A stretch of DNA of 64,000 bases from an uncultured Bacteroidales bacterium (GTDB lineage: Bacteria > Bacteroidota > Bacteroidia > Bacteroidales > WCHB1-69): NCBI GenBank assembly GCA_905233585.1, contig CAJOFD010000002.1:1-64000 (forward strand). The letters are read 5' to 3'. A model generated the notes under the pieces. The model was not told the DNA's origin. It saw only the letters and a list, made by a program, of their open reading frames with translations, and did no database searches. Positions 27,501 through 36,679 of the stretch are shown here, one piece after another. How positions within the stretch are numbered: the first letter of the stretch is position 1; each line of letters starts with the position of its first letter. A program made the position numbers and the translations under genes.

Positions 27501-28349
27501 AAACGTGATCAAGTGGTTGTTTATCACTACAATCAAGCCTATCCAACAAGTTATTATTCTTATACCAATATGGACTTTGGTACAGTACAAGGTTTTACAT
27601 TTGGTTTAAAGATGTTGCGTACAAAAAATATTTCATTTAATACAAGTTATACCCTTCAATTTGCTAAGGGTACAGGTTCTGACCCAACCTCAACATTGGC
27701 TTTGATTCGTTCTGGACAACCGAACTTACGTACTTTAACAACTTTGACATATGACCAAAGACATAAAATCAACTTCAATTTCTCCTATGTATTTGGATTT
27801 AATGAAGATTATGTCAGAAACAATGGTCCTGTAACAAGAAAGGCTATAAAAAATAGCGATAAAGTTAAAGAAATTAAATGGTTACAAGGTGCAGGTTTGA
27901 GTTTGCAATTAGGTGTAGGTAGCGGTTTGCCATATACACGTTCAAGCGTAGCCTATTCTACTATTGTTGGTCAAGGTCAACGTAGTGTGGAAGGTGGTAT
28001 CAATGGTTCTCGTATGCCTTGGGTTGTAGATTGTGACTTGAACGTATGGAAAGACTTTATTCTTACTTTAAGAAAAGCAGATGATAGCGGCAAAAAACAA
28101 AAGAATGGATATTTGCGTGTTAATGTTGCTATCAAAAACTTGTTTAATATCAAGAAAGTTAGATCCGTATATTCATACACGGGTAGTCCAGTTGATGACG
28201 GTTTCTTGACAGCTAGTGATTATCAACAATATATTGCCAGTCAAGAAAATGTTCAATCATTCATAGATTATTATACCATTGTAATGCAAGGGGTAAATAA
28301 TTATGGTGCTCCAATTCGTGCAGAATTAGGTCTTTCATTTCAGTTTTAA
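24549..28349 (+). CDS. TonB-dependent outer membrane receptor
   Basis: The product (1266 aa) has a signal peptide (1-21), a carboxypeptidase-regulatory-like beta-sandwich (about 24-105: STLKGRVTEMDGKTPI, then ATDQNGYYTIKLIPAGKY), a TonB-box-like segment (ALTEVVVTATQE), a plug domain (about 115-225, including GMNVRGNREDQTAYYVDG) and a large beta-barrel that ends in the C-terminal Phe typical of outer-membrane proteins. Such receptors import substrates with TonB energy, or in T9SS clusters may serve as partners of secreted cargo. The next two genes encode a T9SS cargo and a PorV-family protein, with gaps of about 35-40 bp, forming one operon. No SusD-like gene is present, so a glycan-uptake role is not supported. 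Confidence 0.9.
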   Translation: MLKRVLFTLVTALLMGEISYAQNSTLKGRVTEMDGKTPIESVTVRLMQDNKLVTGAATDQNGYYTIKLIPAGKYDLVATSVGYAKWTKTGFEIRANQIKIEDIKMQSSSAALTEVVVTATQELFDPSNSASQQVGTAEDIKNTGGKSVSDLLTTMSGVTVGSGGGMNVRGNREDQTAYYVDGVRTSVVPNGAIGEFAFISGALPAKYGDATSIVEIETKGTRQEFMGNVELDGSIDGYNNFKLRFDVVGPIVKRKDIVKPNAPSGSSKGNDFISVGFLLSGEAAYSTGGSVRDGLYVASQETIDYLKANPLRTVDGSSVSTANNLNYVTMYEEGNILSLAKKKSHRLQNSDGYSAALQGKIDIRSKSVDFMISGNLQGGDSRSFSFSNSLFNSENNGRSQSLLWNVNARLTHRIHFSDSSKIQNAYYRLQGFYQQSDGRSFSHVHRDRLFDYGYIGKYEHTLSKYYKSVQNQAVPRWDGSGVDTLDVPYVLETYYVSDVNFTPGTLNPDLAQYTLGAYERAGGSMVDDDAIRTYKGLLNGGSPSGAYGLFTAPGVTYNGYGKSKSSRMEFKALVSFDIKGRNGNDHAVEFGFNYIQTIGRSYSVSPRGLWSLMRTYANAHIEELDRTNPIPRYDENGIFLDTVDFNRLISYEAQKTFDKNLRAKLGAAEDEWIDVDAYDPTTYSLDMFSPEDLFNQGSNLVSYYGYDYLGKKVINKGITMSDVKNWFNESDPEAKRDFSMIGASKPVRMAAYIQDRFAIKTLYFSLGLRLDVFDQNQPYVKDMFLYRDAYTVKEAQNKGMLSEATIPDFMNQSDDYYVYVKDASVTSASDVEITAFRKGNVWYDANGQEVTDAAELASSAGQTNLLPLLKTLPGDKDVTKVNYSAFADYTPTFKNGGITLSPRLSFSFVVGDNSLFSASYNIVTTSQQQRFNPLSYLYFEKYASNSSTFSNPGLKPERSVDYEIGFQQALSKTFALEVRAYYSEKRDQVVVYHYNQAYPTSYYSYTNMDFGTVQGFTFGLKMLRTKNISFNTSYTLQFAKGTGSDPTSTLALIRSGQPNLRTLTTLTYDQRHKINFNFSYVFGFNEDYVRNNGPVTRKAIKNSDKVKEIKWLQGAGLSLQLGVGSGLPYTRSSVAYSTIVGQGQRSVEGGINGSRMPWVVDCDLNVWKDFILTLRKADDSGKKQKNGYLRVNVAIKNLFNIKKVRSVYSYTGSPVDDGFLTASDYQQYIASQENVQSFIDYYTIVMQGVNNYGAPIRAELGLSFQF

Positions 28350-28384
28350 TAAATCAATGTAATAAAGGAGAAAAAAATAATACC

Positions 28385-31300
28385 ATGAAAAATATATTAA
28401 GAATATTAAGTTTATTGGTTCTTGTTTCCTTTTTGGGAATGATGACATTACATGCAGAATTGTATGTAGGCGATCCTGTAAAAAAGGCAACGGCATCGCG
28501 AAAGGCAGCAGATTGTATGCCAGCCTCTGGTTCAAGTCAGTTGAATGTAAATAATGTGCGTGCTTACATTGAAACAGCCGGTTCAATGTGGTTCAATAAT
28601 AGTAAGGCACAATATTTTGTTCCTTCCGGACAATTGGCATCGTCTATGTTTGCTGCAGCATTGTGGATTGGTGGTATGGACAAAGCCGGACAATTAAAAT
28701 TAGCGGCTATTCGTTTTCAACAAAGTGGACAAGACTTTTGGCCTGGTCCTCTTAATTTGTCAGATGCGAATATAGAACAGGCCACTTGTTCTATGTATGA
28801 CAAACATTTCTACATGACTAAAGTTATGGCTAAAAACCATAGAGATAGTTTTAATCTCCCAGGTTATGTTATGCCAAAAGAAATCAGAGATTGGCCAGGT
28901 AATCCAATAGATGGAAATAAAGCACAAAGTTGGTATATTGCCCCATACGTAGATGTTGATAATGATGGGTCATACAATCCACAAAACGGGGACTATCCAT
29001 ATTATGATTTTGACAATGACCTTTGTCCTTGGACTGATGCCAACAGAGCTTTGGCTGCAGAAAACAGATTGCCACAAACACAAGAGACAAAACATGAGAT
29101 TTCAACAGGTGGTATCATGGCAGACCAAGTGTTGAAAGGTGATGCTACTTTGTGGTGGATATTTAATGATAAAGGTGGTGCTCATACAGAAAGTAAAGGT
29201 TCGCCTATCGGTTTGGAAATTAGAGCCCAGGCTTTTGGTTTTGCTACTACCGATGAATTAAATAATATGACTTTCTATTCTTATGAAATTATCAACCGTT
29301 CAACATACGAATTGACAGAAACATTTTTCAGCCAATGGGTTGACCCTGATTTGGGATATGCAAAAGATGACTATGTCGGTTGTGATGTAGAAAGAGGTTT
29401 GGGCTATTGTTATAATGGTACCGCTGTTGATGGTAATGGTTTGAATACAGAATATGGAGCCAATCCTCCTGCTGTAGGTGTGGACTTTTTCCAAGGACCT
29501 TATCTTGACCCTGATGGATATGATAACCCTTCCTATAAAGGAGACAATTTCTATGGTCCGTCTTTTTCTGTAAATTATGCCAATGCATGTGATATTGTTA
29601 CAGCACATGAAAATTTGAGAGAATTTACATGGCATCTTCGTTATGATTCCATATCAGAAACGTGGTTTGATACTACCGCTTATGTTCCTGTAAGAGCAGA
29701 AGCTATCAATGGTGTAAACTTTGGTGATGGTATTGTTGATAACGAACGTTTTGGTATGAGACGTTTTGTTTACCATAACAATGACAATTCCAATATCGGA
29801 GACCCATCTGTAGCTGTTGATTATTACAATATGTTGCGTGGTATCTGGAAAGACAATACTCCTATGCGTTTTGGCAGAAATGGTCATTATCTACAAACAG
29901 GTACCAATGCTCCTCAATGTGATTTTATGTTTCCTGGAGATTCAGATCCGTGTAATTGGGGAACAAAAGGGCAAGACCCGGGTTCTGTTTGGACAGAAGA
30001 GGCTGTTGGTAATCCTGCAGGAGACCGTCGTTTTATGCAATCAGCAGGACCTTTTACTTTGAAGGCTGGTGCTATCAACTATATTACAGTAGGTATTCCA
30101 TGGGCAAGAGCAACAGGAACTCCATGGGCATCTGTAGTATTGTTAAAAGCCGCTGATGATAAAGCACAAATTTTGTTTGAAAGTTGTTTCAAAGTTATTG
30201 ATGGACCAGATGCACCAGATTTGGTATTCCAAGAAATGGATAAAAGTTTAATCTGTTACATTTCAAATTCTCATAGTTCTAGTAATTTTAATGAAGCCTA
30301 TGCAGAAGAAGATCCTTCTATTCCAAAATATAGAGTAAAATCTTCCATTCAAACAGAATCAGATACAATTCAGGCTGTACATATTGACACTTTGTCAGAT
30401 ATACATGGTATGGATTCGTTGGTTTATCATGTTTTTGATACTATTGTAACAAGAGCAATAGAAATAAACGATACCATTACTTATGACAGATATTTCAGAT
30501 TTGAAGGATATCAAATATATCAATTGTTAGATGCTTCTGTTGGTGCTGCTGAATTAGATGACAATACCAAAGCACGACTTGCTTATCAATGCGATGTTAA
30601 AAATGGTGTTGCAACAATCATCAATTACGAATATTCTGCTGCTGTCGGTACGGAGGTTCCCAAACTTAAAGTAGAAGGGGCAGATGCAGGTATTGTGCAT
30701 TCATTTGAATTGACAACCGACTTGTTCGGTGGAACCGCCTTGGTAAACAATCAGAAATATTATTATATGGCAGTAGCGTATGCTTATAATAATTATGAAC
30801 AATATTCTACAAGTGCAGACAATCAAGATGGTTTGTTCGGTCAAAAAACTCCATATTTGTCAGGAAATAAAAATGTAAGATTATACACTTGCATTCCTCA
30901 CAAAACAGCCATAGAAAACAATGGTACAGTTGCCAATTCCGTATATGGTACCCAACCTCAAATTATACAATTGGAAGGTCAAGGCAATGGTGGAAATGCC
31001 GTTTATTTGACACAACAAACATTAAACGAAATCTTGACCAATGGTAAAGCAGACAGTTTGGTATTTGAAATCAATGCAGGTCCTATTGGTGTGAAAGTAA
31101 TAGACCCATTACAAGTACATGGCTCTGACTATTTAGTTCGTTTTTATAATGAAGATGGTTCTGTAACAGCTGTTACAGATGATACAAGATGGAGACTTGA
31201 ATATACTACGGCAGAAGGTGTTGATACTATTGTAGAATCAGAACAGGCAATATCTGTTCAAAATGAACAATTGTTCCTTGATTTGGGTATTTCCATCACA

Positions 31301-32869
31301 ATCAATAATGCGAAATTTAAACCTCTTGCCGATTATGTAAATAGTGCAAACAATGCGGCATATTATCTATATTCTACTGTTGAGGCCTTAAAGGCAACCA
31401 CATCAGTAACAGGAACCTCATTTGTTTCCTTTGTTCCCGATGTGGATGGAGAGGCTCTTAGAAATTGGGTACGTGCAGGTCAGACTCGTGATGGCGATTG
31501 GGCTTTATCAACGCAAACTTATGCACAAGCACGGAATGAAGATTATTATTTTGCTTTGATAAATTCTGATGCTTCTGGTGTAACCAAAGGTGGTGCTTCA
31601 ACCTATACTTGTTGGCTTGATAGAGACAAGAATTTCGGTTCATTATTAAATGGAACGTGGGCACCTTACGCTCTTGCCTCTATTTATGACAATGGTCCTG
31701 GTTTCGGTTTTGAAAGTCCTGAGGGAGTAGGATATGATAGTGTAAGAGTAAACAAAAATCCATTTGAAACAATGTTCCCAACCATGACAGAATTGTATAG
31801 TGTGGATATAGTTTTGACCTCTGATACTAGTTTGTGGACAAGATGTCCTGTAGTAGAAATCGGTTCAGATTCAAGTGCAACTATAGGTAAAGCAAGACGT
31901 CATGATTTGCGTAAGAGCCTATCTGTTGGCAAAGATGGAAAACCTGATGGCACGGGCTATGGTATGAGTTGGTTTCCAGGATATGCTATCTGTGTTGAAA
32001 CAGGTGAACGTTTGAATATGATGTTTGGAGAAGACTCCCGTAGAGGCGGTGAAGGTTTTTATGGTACGGATATGATATTCAATCCAGGCAGATATATCAC
32101 TTATGATAATAGTATTGGTTGGATAGCAGGCGGTGGTCATTATGTTTATATTATGGGACACAGAAATTTGTATCAAAAAACAACCAATGGTTATGATTAC
32201 CAAAATGTGAACCAACAATATGTTTGTCCGGAATATGATGAAGGTGCATGGTTGTATCAACAATTAAATAGTGTTTCAACAATGGCATTGGGTAATCGTA
32301 GAAACATATTGAAAAATAGTATTTACAAAAATGCTATGTGGGTTGCAATGGGATATAATATGAGAGAAATACAACCGGGTTCAGAAGTGGTTTATCATTT
32401 GAGAGTAAGTCGTCCTTATCAAAGATGGTCATCTGTAACCAATAGCGGTGTTCAGAATCCTACCAATAATAATTTACCATTGTATAAATTCACGACAAAA
32501 AATATTGCAACAGAATATAACCAACAAACCGTAGCAGAGGATCAAATGGACTCTGTATATGTTGTACCAAATCCCTATTATGGTGTTGCAGTAGGAGGTT
32601 ATGAAACATCACAAATTGATACAAGAGTGAAATTGGTGAACTTGCCAAAGAGTTGTAAAATCAAGATTTACACTTTGAACGGAACACTAATTCGTTCTTT
32701 TGATAAAGATGATGAATCCACTTTATTGGAATGGGATTTGAAAAACTCAGCAAATATTCCTATCGCAAGTGGTATGTATTTGATTCACGTAAGAGACAAT
32801 ACTTACCAAACAGAGAAAATTGTTAAGTTTTTATGTATTCAACGTCCGTTTGATGTTAATGCCTACTAA
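28385..32869 (+). CDS. 1494-residue secreted protein with T9SS type A sorting domain
   Basis: The product has a signal peptide (MKNILRILSLLVLVSFLGMM...HA) and a long extracellular body with several Asp/Asn-rich loops (for example DVDNDGSYNPQNGD at about residue 190) that look like calcium-binding sites. The last ~95 residues form the type A sorting domain (VYVVPNPYYG, KIKIYTLNGTLIRSF, GMYLIHVRD). No enzymatic motif is recognised. Size, loops and conserved three-gene context suggest a surface complex component rather than an enzyme. It is the middle gene of an operon with a TonB receptor and a PorV-family protein. Confidence 0.78.
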   Translation: MKNILRILSLLVLVSFLGMMTLHAELYVGDPVKKATASRKAADCMPASGSSQLNVNNVRAYIETAGSMWFNNSKAQYFVPSGQLASSMFAAALWIGGMDKAGQLKLAAIRFQQSGQDFWPGPLNLSDANIEQATCSMYDKHFYMTKVMAKNHRDSFNLPGYVMPKEIRDWPGNPIDGNKAQSWYIAPYVDVDNDGSYNPQNGDYPYYDFDNDLCPWTDANRALAAENRLPQTQETKHEISTGGIMADQVLKGDATLWWIFNDKGGAHTESKGSPIGLEIRAQAFGFATTDELNNMTFYSYEIINRSTYELTETFFSQWVDPDLGYAKDDYVGCDVERGLGYCYNGTAVDGNGLNTEYGANPPAVGVDFFQGPYLDPDGYDNPSYKGDNFYGPSFSVNYANACDIVTAHENLREFTWHLRYDSISETWFDTTAYVPVRAEAINGVNFGDGIVDNERFGMRRFVYHNNDNSNIGDPSVAVDYYNMLRGIWKDNTPMRFGRNGHYLQTGTNAPQCDFMFPGDSDPCNWGTKGQDPGSVWTEEAVGNPAGDRRFMQSAGPFTLKAGAINYITVGIPWARATGTPWASVVLLKAADDKAQILFESCFKVIDGPDAPDLVFQEMDKSLICYISNSHSSSNFNEAYAEEDPSIPKYRVKSSIQTESDTIQAVHIDTLSDIHGMDSLVYHVFDTIVTRAIEINDTITYDRYFRFEGYQIYQLLDASVGAAELDDNTKARLAYQCDVKNGVATIINYEYSAAVGTEVPKLKVEGADAGIVHSFELTTDLFGGTALVNNQKYYYMAVAYAYNNYEQYSTSADNQDGLFGQKTPYLSGNKNVRLYTCIPHKTAIENNGTVANSVYGTQPQIIQLEGQGNGGNAVYLTQQTLNEILTNGKADSLVFEINAGPIGVKVIDPLQVHGSDYLVRFYNEDGSVTAVTDDTRWRLEYTTAEGVDTIVESEQAISVQNEQLFLDLGISITINNAKFKPLADYVNSANNAAYYLYSTVEALKATTSVTGTSFVSFVPDVDGEALRNWVRAGQTRDGDWALSTQTYAQARNEDYYFALINSDASGVTKGGASTYTCWLDRDKNFGSLLNGTWAPYALASIYDNGPGFGFESPEGVGYDSVRVNKNPFETMFPTMTELYSVDIVLTSDTSLWTRCPVVEIGSDSSATIGKARRHDLRKSLSVGKDGKPDGTGYGMSWFPGYAICVETGERLNMMFGEDSRRGGEGFYGTDMIFNPGRYITYDNSIGWIAGGGHYVYIMGHRNLYQKTTNGYDYQNVNQQYVCPEYDEGAWLYQQLNSVSTMALGNRRNILKNSIYKNAMWVAMGYNMREIQPGSEVVYHLRVSRPYQRWSSVTNSGVQNPTNNNLPLYKFTTKNIATEYNQQTVAEDQMDSVYVVPNPYYGVAVGGYETSQIDTRVKLVNLPKSCKIKIYTLNGTLIRSFDKDDESTLLEWDLKNSANIPIASGMYLIHVRDNTYQTEKIVKFLCIQRPFDVNAY

Positions 32870-32908
32870 AAAGAATGTTGTAATAGAAAAAAATGAAAGG
32901 ATATCGTA

Positions 32909-34054
32909 ATGAAGAACATATATAGAACAATATTAGTAGTATCGTTAATAGTGGTAGGAGTAGTAGTACCACAGAACGTCAATTCGGGTAATAAAGACCG
33001 TTCAGGGCAAGCAGCAGCATCGTATCTGTTGATTAATCCCTGGGCTGGAATTAGTGGCTGGGGAGGTGCAGGCATTTCTTCAACCAAGGGTATTCAAAGT
33101 ACGTTTTCCAACGTAGCAGGTTTGGCATTTACCAGAAAAACAGAATTAGCCTATAGCAACTCTTTGTTATATACAGGTTCAGGTATTATGGTAAATGGTT
33201 TGGGTATCGCTCAAAACTTACGTAGAAACGAAGGTAAGGAACCGGGTGTTTTGGCTGTAACAGCCATGATAATGTCTTTTGGCGACAATGAAATAACTAC
33301 AGTTGAACAACCTGAAGGTGGTTTGGGCTATTTTCGCCATTCTTGCTTCACTTTGGCATTGTCTTATGCTCGTTCTTTCTCAGATGCCGTACATGCCGGA
33401 GTTACCTTTAAGGTGTTGAATGAATCAGTGGCAAATGCATCTGCAACGGGTTTTACAATCGATGCAGGTGTACAATATGTGGCTGGTTACAACAATCAAT
33501 TCCAAATAGGTGTTACCATGAAAAACATTGGTTTGCCTATGGCTTACAAGGGTAGCGGTATGTCTTGGAGAGGTGTTTTGGATAAAGACAGACATAATAT
33601 CTTACATTCTTTGATGGTGGCTTCAGAATCTGCAGAAATGCCTGCTTTGCTATCATTAGGTATTTCTTATGATTTCTTGTTCCAAAGCAAAATGACTAAA
33701 GATGACCCTGAAAATTATGGTCCAAGAGGTCAAAGAGAAATAGATAGAAACAAGGCTCATAGATTGACCTTGACGGGTGCGTTTACAGCGAATGCCTACA
33801 CAAGAGACCAATTCTTATTGGGAATAGAATATAGTATGATGAACTATTTCCAATTAAGAGCAGGTTATACTTTTGAAGCAGGTATGTTCAGTGGAAATTC
33901 TACAACTATTTATGTAGGTCCTACTGCAGGTACATCTGTTTTGATTCCATTGAGTAAGAAAAACTTTGAACGCCGTTTGGCTATAGATTATGCTTATCGC
34001 TTCACTAATGAAACAAAAGGCTGCCATGTTATTGGAGCGAGATTGATTTTGTAA
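32909..34054 (+). CDS. PorV/PorQ family outer membrane protein
   Basis: The product (381 aa) has a signal peptide and a FadL-like beta-barrel. The N-terminal stretch ending in GQAAASYLLINPWAGI and the sequence SNVAGLAF are characteristic of PorV/PorQ proteins. In the T9SS, PorV shuttles cargo bearing C-terminal sorting domains from the SprA translocon to the attachment machinery. This copy lies directly downstream of a very large T9SS cargo, so it may be a dedicated shuttle or attachment factor for it. Whether the main genomic porV lies elsewhere cannot be judged here. A terminator follows. Confidence 0.82.
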   Translation: MKNIYRTILVVSLIVVGVVVPQNVNSGNKDRSGQAAASYLLINPWAGISGWGGAGISSTKGIQSTFSNVAGLAFTRKTELAYSNSLLYTGSGIMVNGLGIAQNLRRNEGKEPGVLAVTAMIMSFGDNEITTVEQPEGGLGYFRHSCFTLALSYARSFSDAVHAGVTFKVLNESVANASATGFTIDAGVQYVAGYNNQFQIGVTMKNIGLPMAYKGSGMSWRGVLDKDRHNILHSLMVASESAEMPALLSLGISYDFLFQSKMTKDDPENYGPRGQREIDRNKAHRLTLTGAFTANAYTRDQFLLGIEYSMMNYFQLRAGYTFEAGMFSGNSTTIYVGPTAGTSVLIPLSKKNFERRLAIDYAYRFTNETKGCHVIGARLIL

Positions 34055-34082
34055 TTTTTTGAAATTTTTATAAACACTTATA

Positions 34083-34121
34083 GTAGAGTCGTTCTTTTAA
34101 GGGACGTCTCTACGTTTTTTT
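34083..34121 (+). terminator. Terminator after the PorV-family gene
   Basis: GTAGAGTCGT and ACGTCTCTAC form an almost perfect stem (34085-34113), followed by seven T. The arms resemble the GTAGAGACG palindrome at 54993-55020, so this terminator may derive from the same repeat family. Confidence 0.7.
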
Positions 34122-34143
34122 ACTTTTTTGAAAAATAATTAAA

Positions 34144-34620
34144 ATGGGAGAAGTTAAATATTATACAGAAGAAGGGTTGGCTGCTTTGAAAGCAGAACTT
34201 AACCACATGATGACCGTTGAAAGACAACGAATTTCTCAGCAAATTGCGGAAGCTCGCGACAAAGGGGATTTGAGTGAAAATGCAGAATATGAAGCGGCAA
34301 AAGAACAACAAGGTTTGTTGGAAATGAAAATTTCAAAAATGCAAGACCTTGTCTATAATGCTCGTGTATTAGATGAAGCCAAAATGGATACTTCAAAGGT
34401 GTTATTGTTTTCAAAGGTAAAGGTGAAAAATTTAAAAACTAATACACAACTTACCTATACTATAGTTCCTGAAACAGAGACAGATATAAAAACAATGAAA
34501 ATATCTGTTACTTCACCTATCGCAAAAGGTTTATTGGGAAAATCTGTTGGAGAACAAGTTGATATTCAAATTCCTGCAGGTAAACTAAGTGTGGAAATAT
34601 TAGAAATAACACGTGTTTAA
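34144..34620 (+). CDS. greA: Transcription elongation factor GreA
   Basis: The product (158 aa) rescues backtracked RNA polymerase by stimulating transcript cleavage. The N-terminal coiled coil carries GDLSENAEYEAAKEQQ with the acidic tip residues, and the C-terminal FKBP-like domain ends with SPIAKGLLGKSVGEQVDI. Length is exactly that of E. coli GreA. The start is preceded by a promoter-poor A/T stretch after the porV terminator. The HIT gene starts 13 bp after its stop (or overlaps it, if an upstream ATG is used), so the two are likely cotranscribed. Confidence 0.96.
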   Translation: MGEVKYYTEEGLAALKAELNHMMTVERQRISQQIAEARDKGDLSENAEYEAAKEQQGLLEMKISKMQDLVYNARVLDEAKMDTSKVLLFSKVKVKNLKTNTQLTYTIVPETETDIKTMKISVTSPIAKGLLGKSVGEQVDIQIPAGKLSVEILEITRV

Positions 34621-34633
34621 ACCAAGTAATGTT

Positions 34634-35032
34634 ATGGAAGATACAATTTTTTCAAAAATAATCAGGGGAGAAATACCTTGTTATAAAGTTGCTGAAGACA
34701 GCCATTTTTTTGCGTTTTTGGATATAAATCCTTTGGCAAAGGGACATACTCTTGTTGTTCCCAAAAAGATTACAGACTATATTTTTGATATTGATGATGA
34801 AGAACTTGGGGCAATGATGGTGTTTGCTAAAAAAGTTGCTAAAGCCATTAAGACTAATTTCCCTTGCCAAAAGGTCGGGATGACGGTGATAGGTTTGGAA
34901 GTTCCACATGCTCATATACATCTTGTGCCGATAAATGATATATATGATATTGATTTTAGGCGAGAAAAATTGAATTTGACCCCAGAGCAATTTCAAGAAA
35001 TTGCAAATAAAATTGCCCATTCAATGCAATAA
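34634..35032 (+). CDS. Histidine triad (HIT) nucleotide-binding protein
   Basis: The product (132 aa) is a HIT-domain protein with the triad at His92, His94 and His96 (PHAHIHLVP). The N-terminus (DTIFSKIIRGEIPCYKV) is typical of bacterial Hint-type proteins, which hydrolyse nucleoside 5'-phosphoramidates. An in-frame ATG at 34613 would overlap greA by 8 bp and add seven residues; 34634 matches the usual family start. The length fits the family. A strong hairpin terminator follows. Confidence 0.92.
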   Translation: MEDTIFSKIIRGEIPCYKVAEDSHFFAFLDINPLAKGHTLVVPKKITDYIFDIDDEELGAMMVFAKKVAKAIKTNFPCQKVGMTVIGLEVPHAHIHLVPINDIYDIDFRREKLNLTPEQFQEIANKIAHSMQ

Positions 35033-35056
35033 CAGATAAATGAATGTATGCTAATG

Positions 35057-35108
35057 TTTGACAAATTTAAGATTTTAAATCTGCAATTTGTCAAATATTT
35101 TTTTATAA
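35057..35108 (+). terminator. Terminator after the HIT gene
   Basis: An 11-bp stem TTTGACAAATT / AATTTGTCAAA (35057-35067 and 35085-35095) surrounds a smaller inner hairpin and is followed by a T run. Confidence 0.8.
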
Positions 35109-35239
35109 CTTTGTTGATTGAATCTATACTATCTTGAGAATCCAATTTGAGTTGTGACAATAAGGAAAATAATGATATTCTATTGGGAGACAATAATGTG
35201 GATGCGCGTTGTAGATATACTGAATAAAAAGATGAATAG

Positions 35240-36373
35240 ATGAAAAACATTGAAAAAGCAAAGATAACTAATTTATTGCCAAATTGTTATGAAAATTGGC
35301 GACTGGAAATAGTGTCATTAATAGAACGGTGAAATACAAGGCTGCCCTCAATGTTAATGCAGAGTTGCTGGCTTTATATTGGAAGATAGGCACGGATATC
35401 ATACAAAAGCAGAAAGAACAGTGTTGGGGAAATCAGGTTGTTGAACAATTGTCGAAAGATATTTTCAACTCATTTCCCTAATGATAGAGGATATTCTTCT
35501 CGTAATTTATGGAATATGAAAAAATTCGCCGAAACATATCCTCATTTACTAAATCTGCAAGTTCAACTTGCAGTAATTCAGGAAATTTCAATTCTGCAAG
35601 CAACACTTGCAGGATTGAAAGCAGATGAAGATAATTTTGTGCGAGTTCCGCTCACTAAAATAACGTGGTATCATCATATATCGTTAATCCCCAAAGTAAA
35701 AGATATTGGAGAACGGGCTTTTTATATTCTGGCTACAGCCCAAGAAGGCTGGAGTCGGGATGTAATGCTTATGCAAATAGCCAATAATTATATCAATACA
35801 AAGGGAAAAGCCATAAATAATTTCAGTGAAACGCTTCCGTCTATCCAGTCCGATTTAGCAAAATATACTTTCAAAGATCCGTATAATTTTAGCTTTTTAG
35901 GTTCTGTTGCTTTGCAAAATGAACTCAGTATAGAAAAAGAACTTACGCAGAGAATAACAGAGTTCTTGCTTGAAATGGGACAAGGATTCTCTTTTGTAGG
36001 ACGGCAATACCACCTGACAATTGATGGAGATGATTACTATATAGACATTCTGAGGTATCATTTGAAATTACATTGTTATGTGGTAGTTGAACTCAAAGCA
36101 GTAGAATTCATTCCCGAATTGGTAAGCAAACTGAACTTTTACATATCGGCGGTTGATGAATATGTAAAGACACCCGAAGATAAACCGACTATCGGTCTTT
36201 TGCTTTGCCGTACAAAAAGCAATACAAAAGCAAAGTTTGCTCTGAGAGGTGTAACGCAGCCACTTGGCATTGCGCAATATGAAACAGAAAAATTGCTTGC
36301 CGATGTAGCATCTGCTTTACCTCAGATAGAGGATATTGAAATTGAAATAGAAATAGAAAAAACGGAAGAATGA
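35240..36373 (+). pseudogene. Frameshifted YhcG/DUF1016 family nuclease
   Basis: Three reading frames together spell one DUF1016 (YhcG) protein of about 375 residues, a family with an N-terminal winged-helix-like domain and a C-terminal PD-(D/E)XK nuclease domain. Frame one (35240-35329) gives the N-terminal helix ending SLIER. A one-base loss near 35328 in a G run leads to VKYKAALNVNAELLALYW. A one-base gain in CCC at 35475-35477 then leads to PNDRGYSSRNLWNMKKFAE. The rest is open to 36373 and contains the nuclease region (YYIDILRYHLKLHCYVVVELKA with the Asp and Glu-x-Lys residues). It starts a decayed defence-like island. The breaks could also be base-calling errors. Confidence 0.8.
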
Positions 36374-36403
36374 AAGTCATACACATATTAGGGATATAGC
36401 ACA

Positions 36404-36679
36404 ATGAAACTTCCTCAGAACACCAAACTCCCAATATCCGCACTTGCAGGAATTTTCAGCAATACCACGGCGACGTATAAGTTCTATTGGTTTGTGGCGA
36501 TGATGGATATTGTGGTGAAAGAACGGCGAACAAAAATGTCGTATTTGTTAGATTTGTCACATTTACAAAGTATAGATTATACTAATTTATTAAAATGGAA
36601 CAACTATGGTCTCATCGAAGAAAGAGCATTAGATGAACTATATACTATGATTCCATCACCCAAAAAACATTTTATATGA
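36404..36679 (+). pseudogene. Chimeric remnant, N-terminus of an HNH-type endonuclease-like protein
   Basis: The 91-residue frame joins two unrelated parts. Residues 1-45 (LPISALAGIFSNTTATYKFYWFV) resemble, from memory, the N-terminus of a family of Bacteroidota HNH endonucleases of 250-300 aa. After about residue 46 the similarity stops and an unrelated ~45-residue tail follows. A deletion fusing two genes would give this. It overlaps the TIR gene start by 4 bp, so the tail may be the end of a former TIR partner. Whether the fusion is translated is unknown. Confidence 0.45.
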
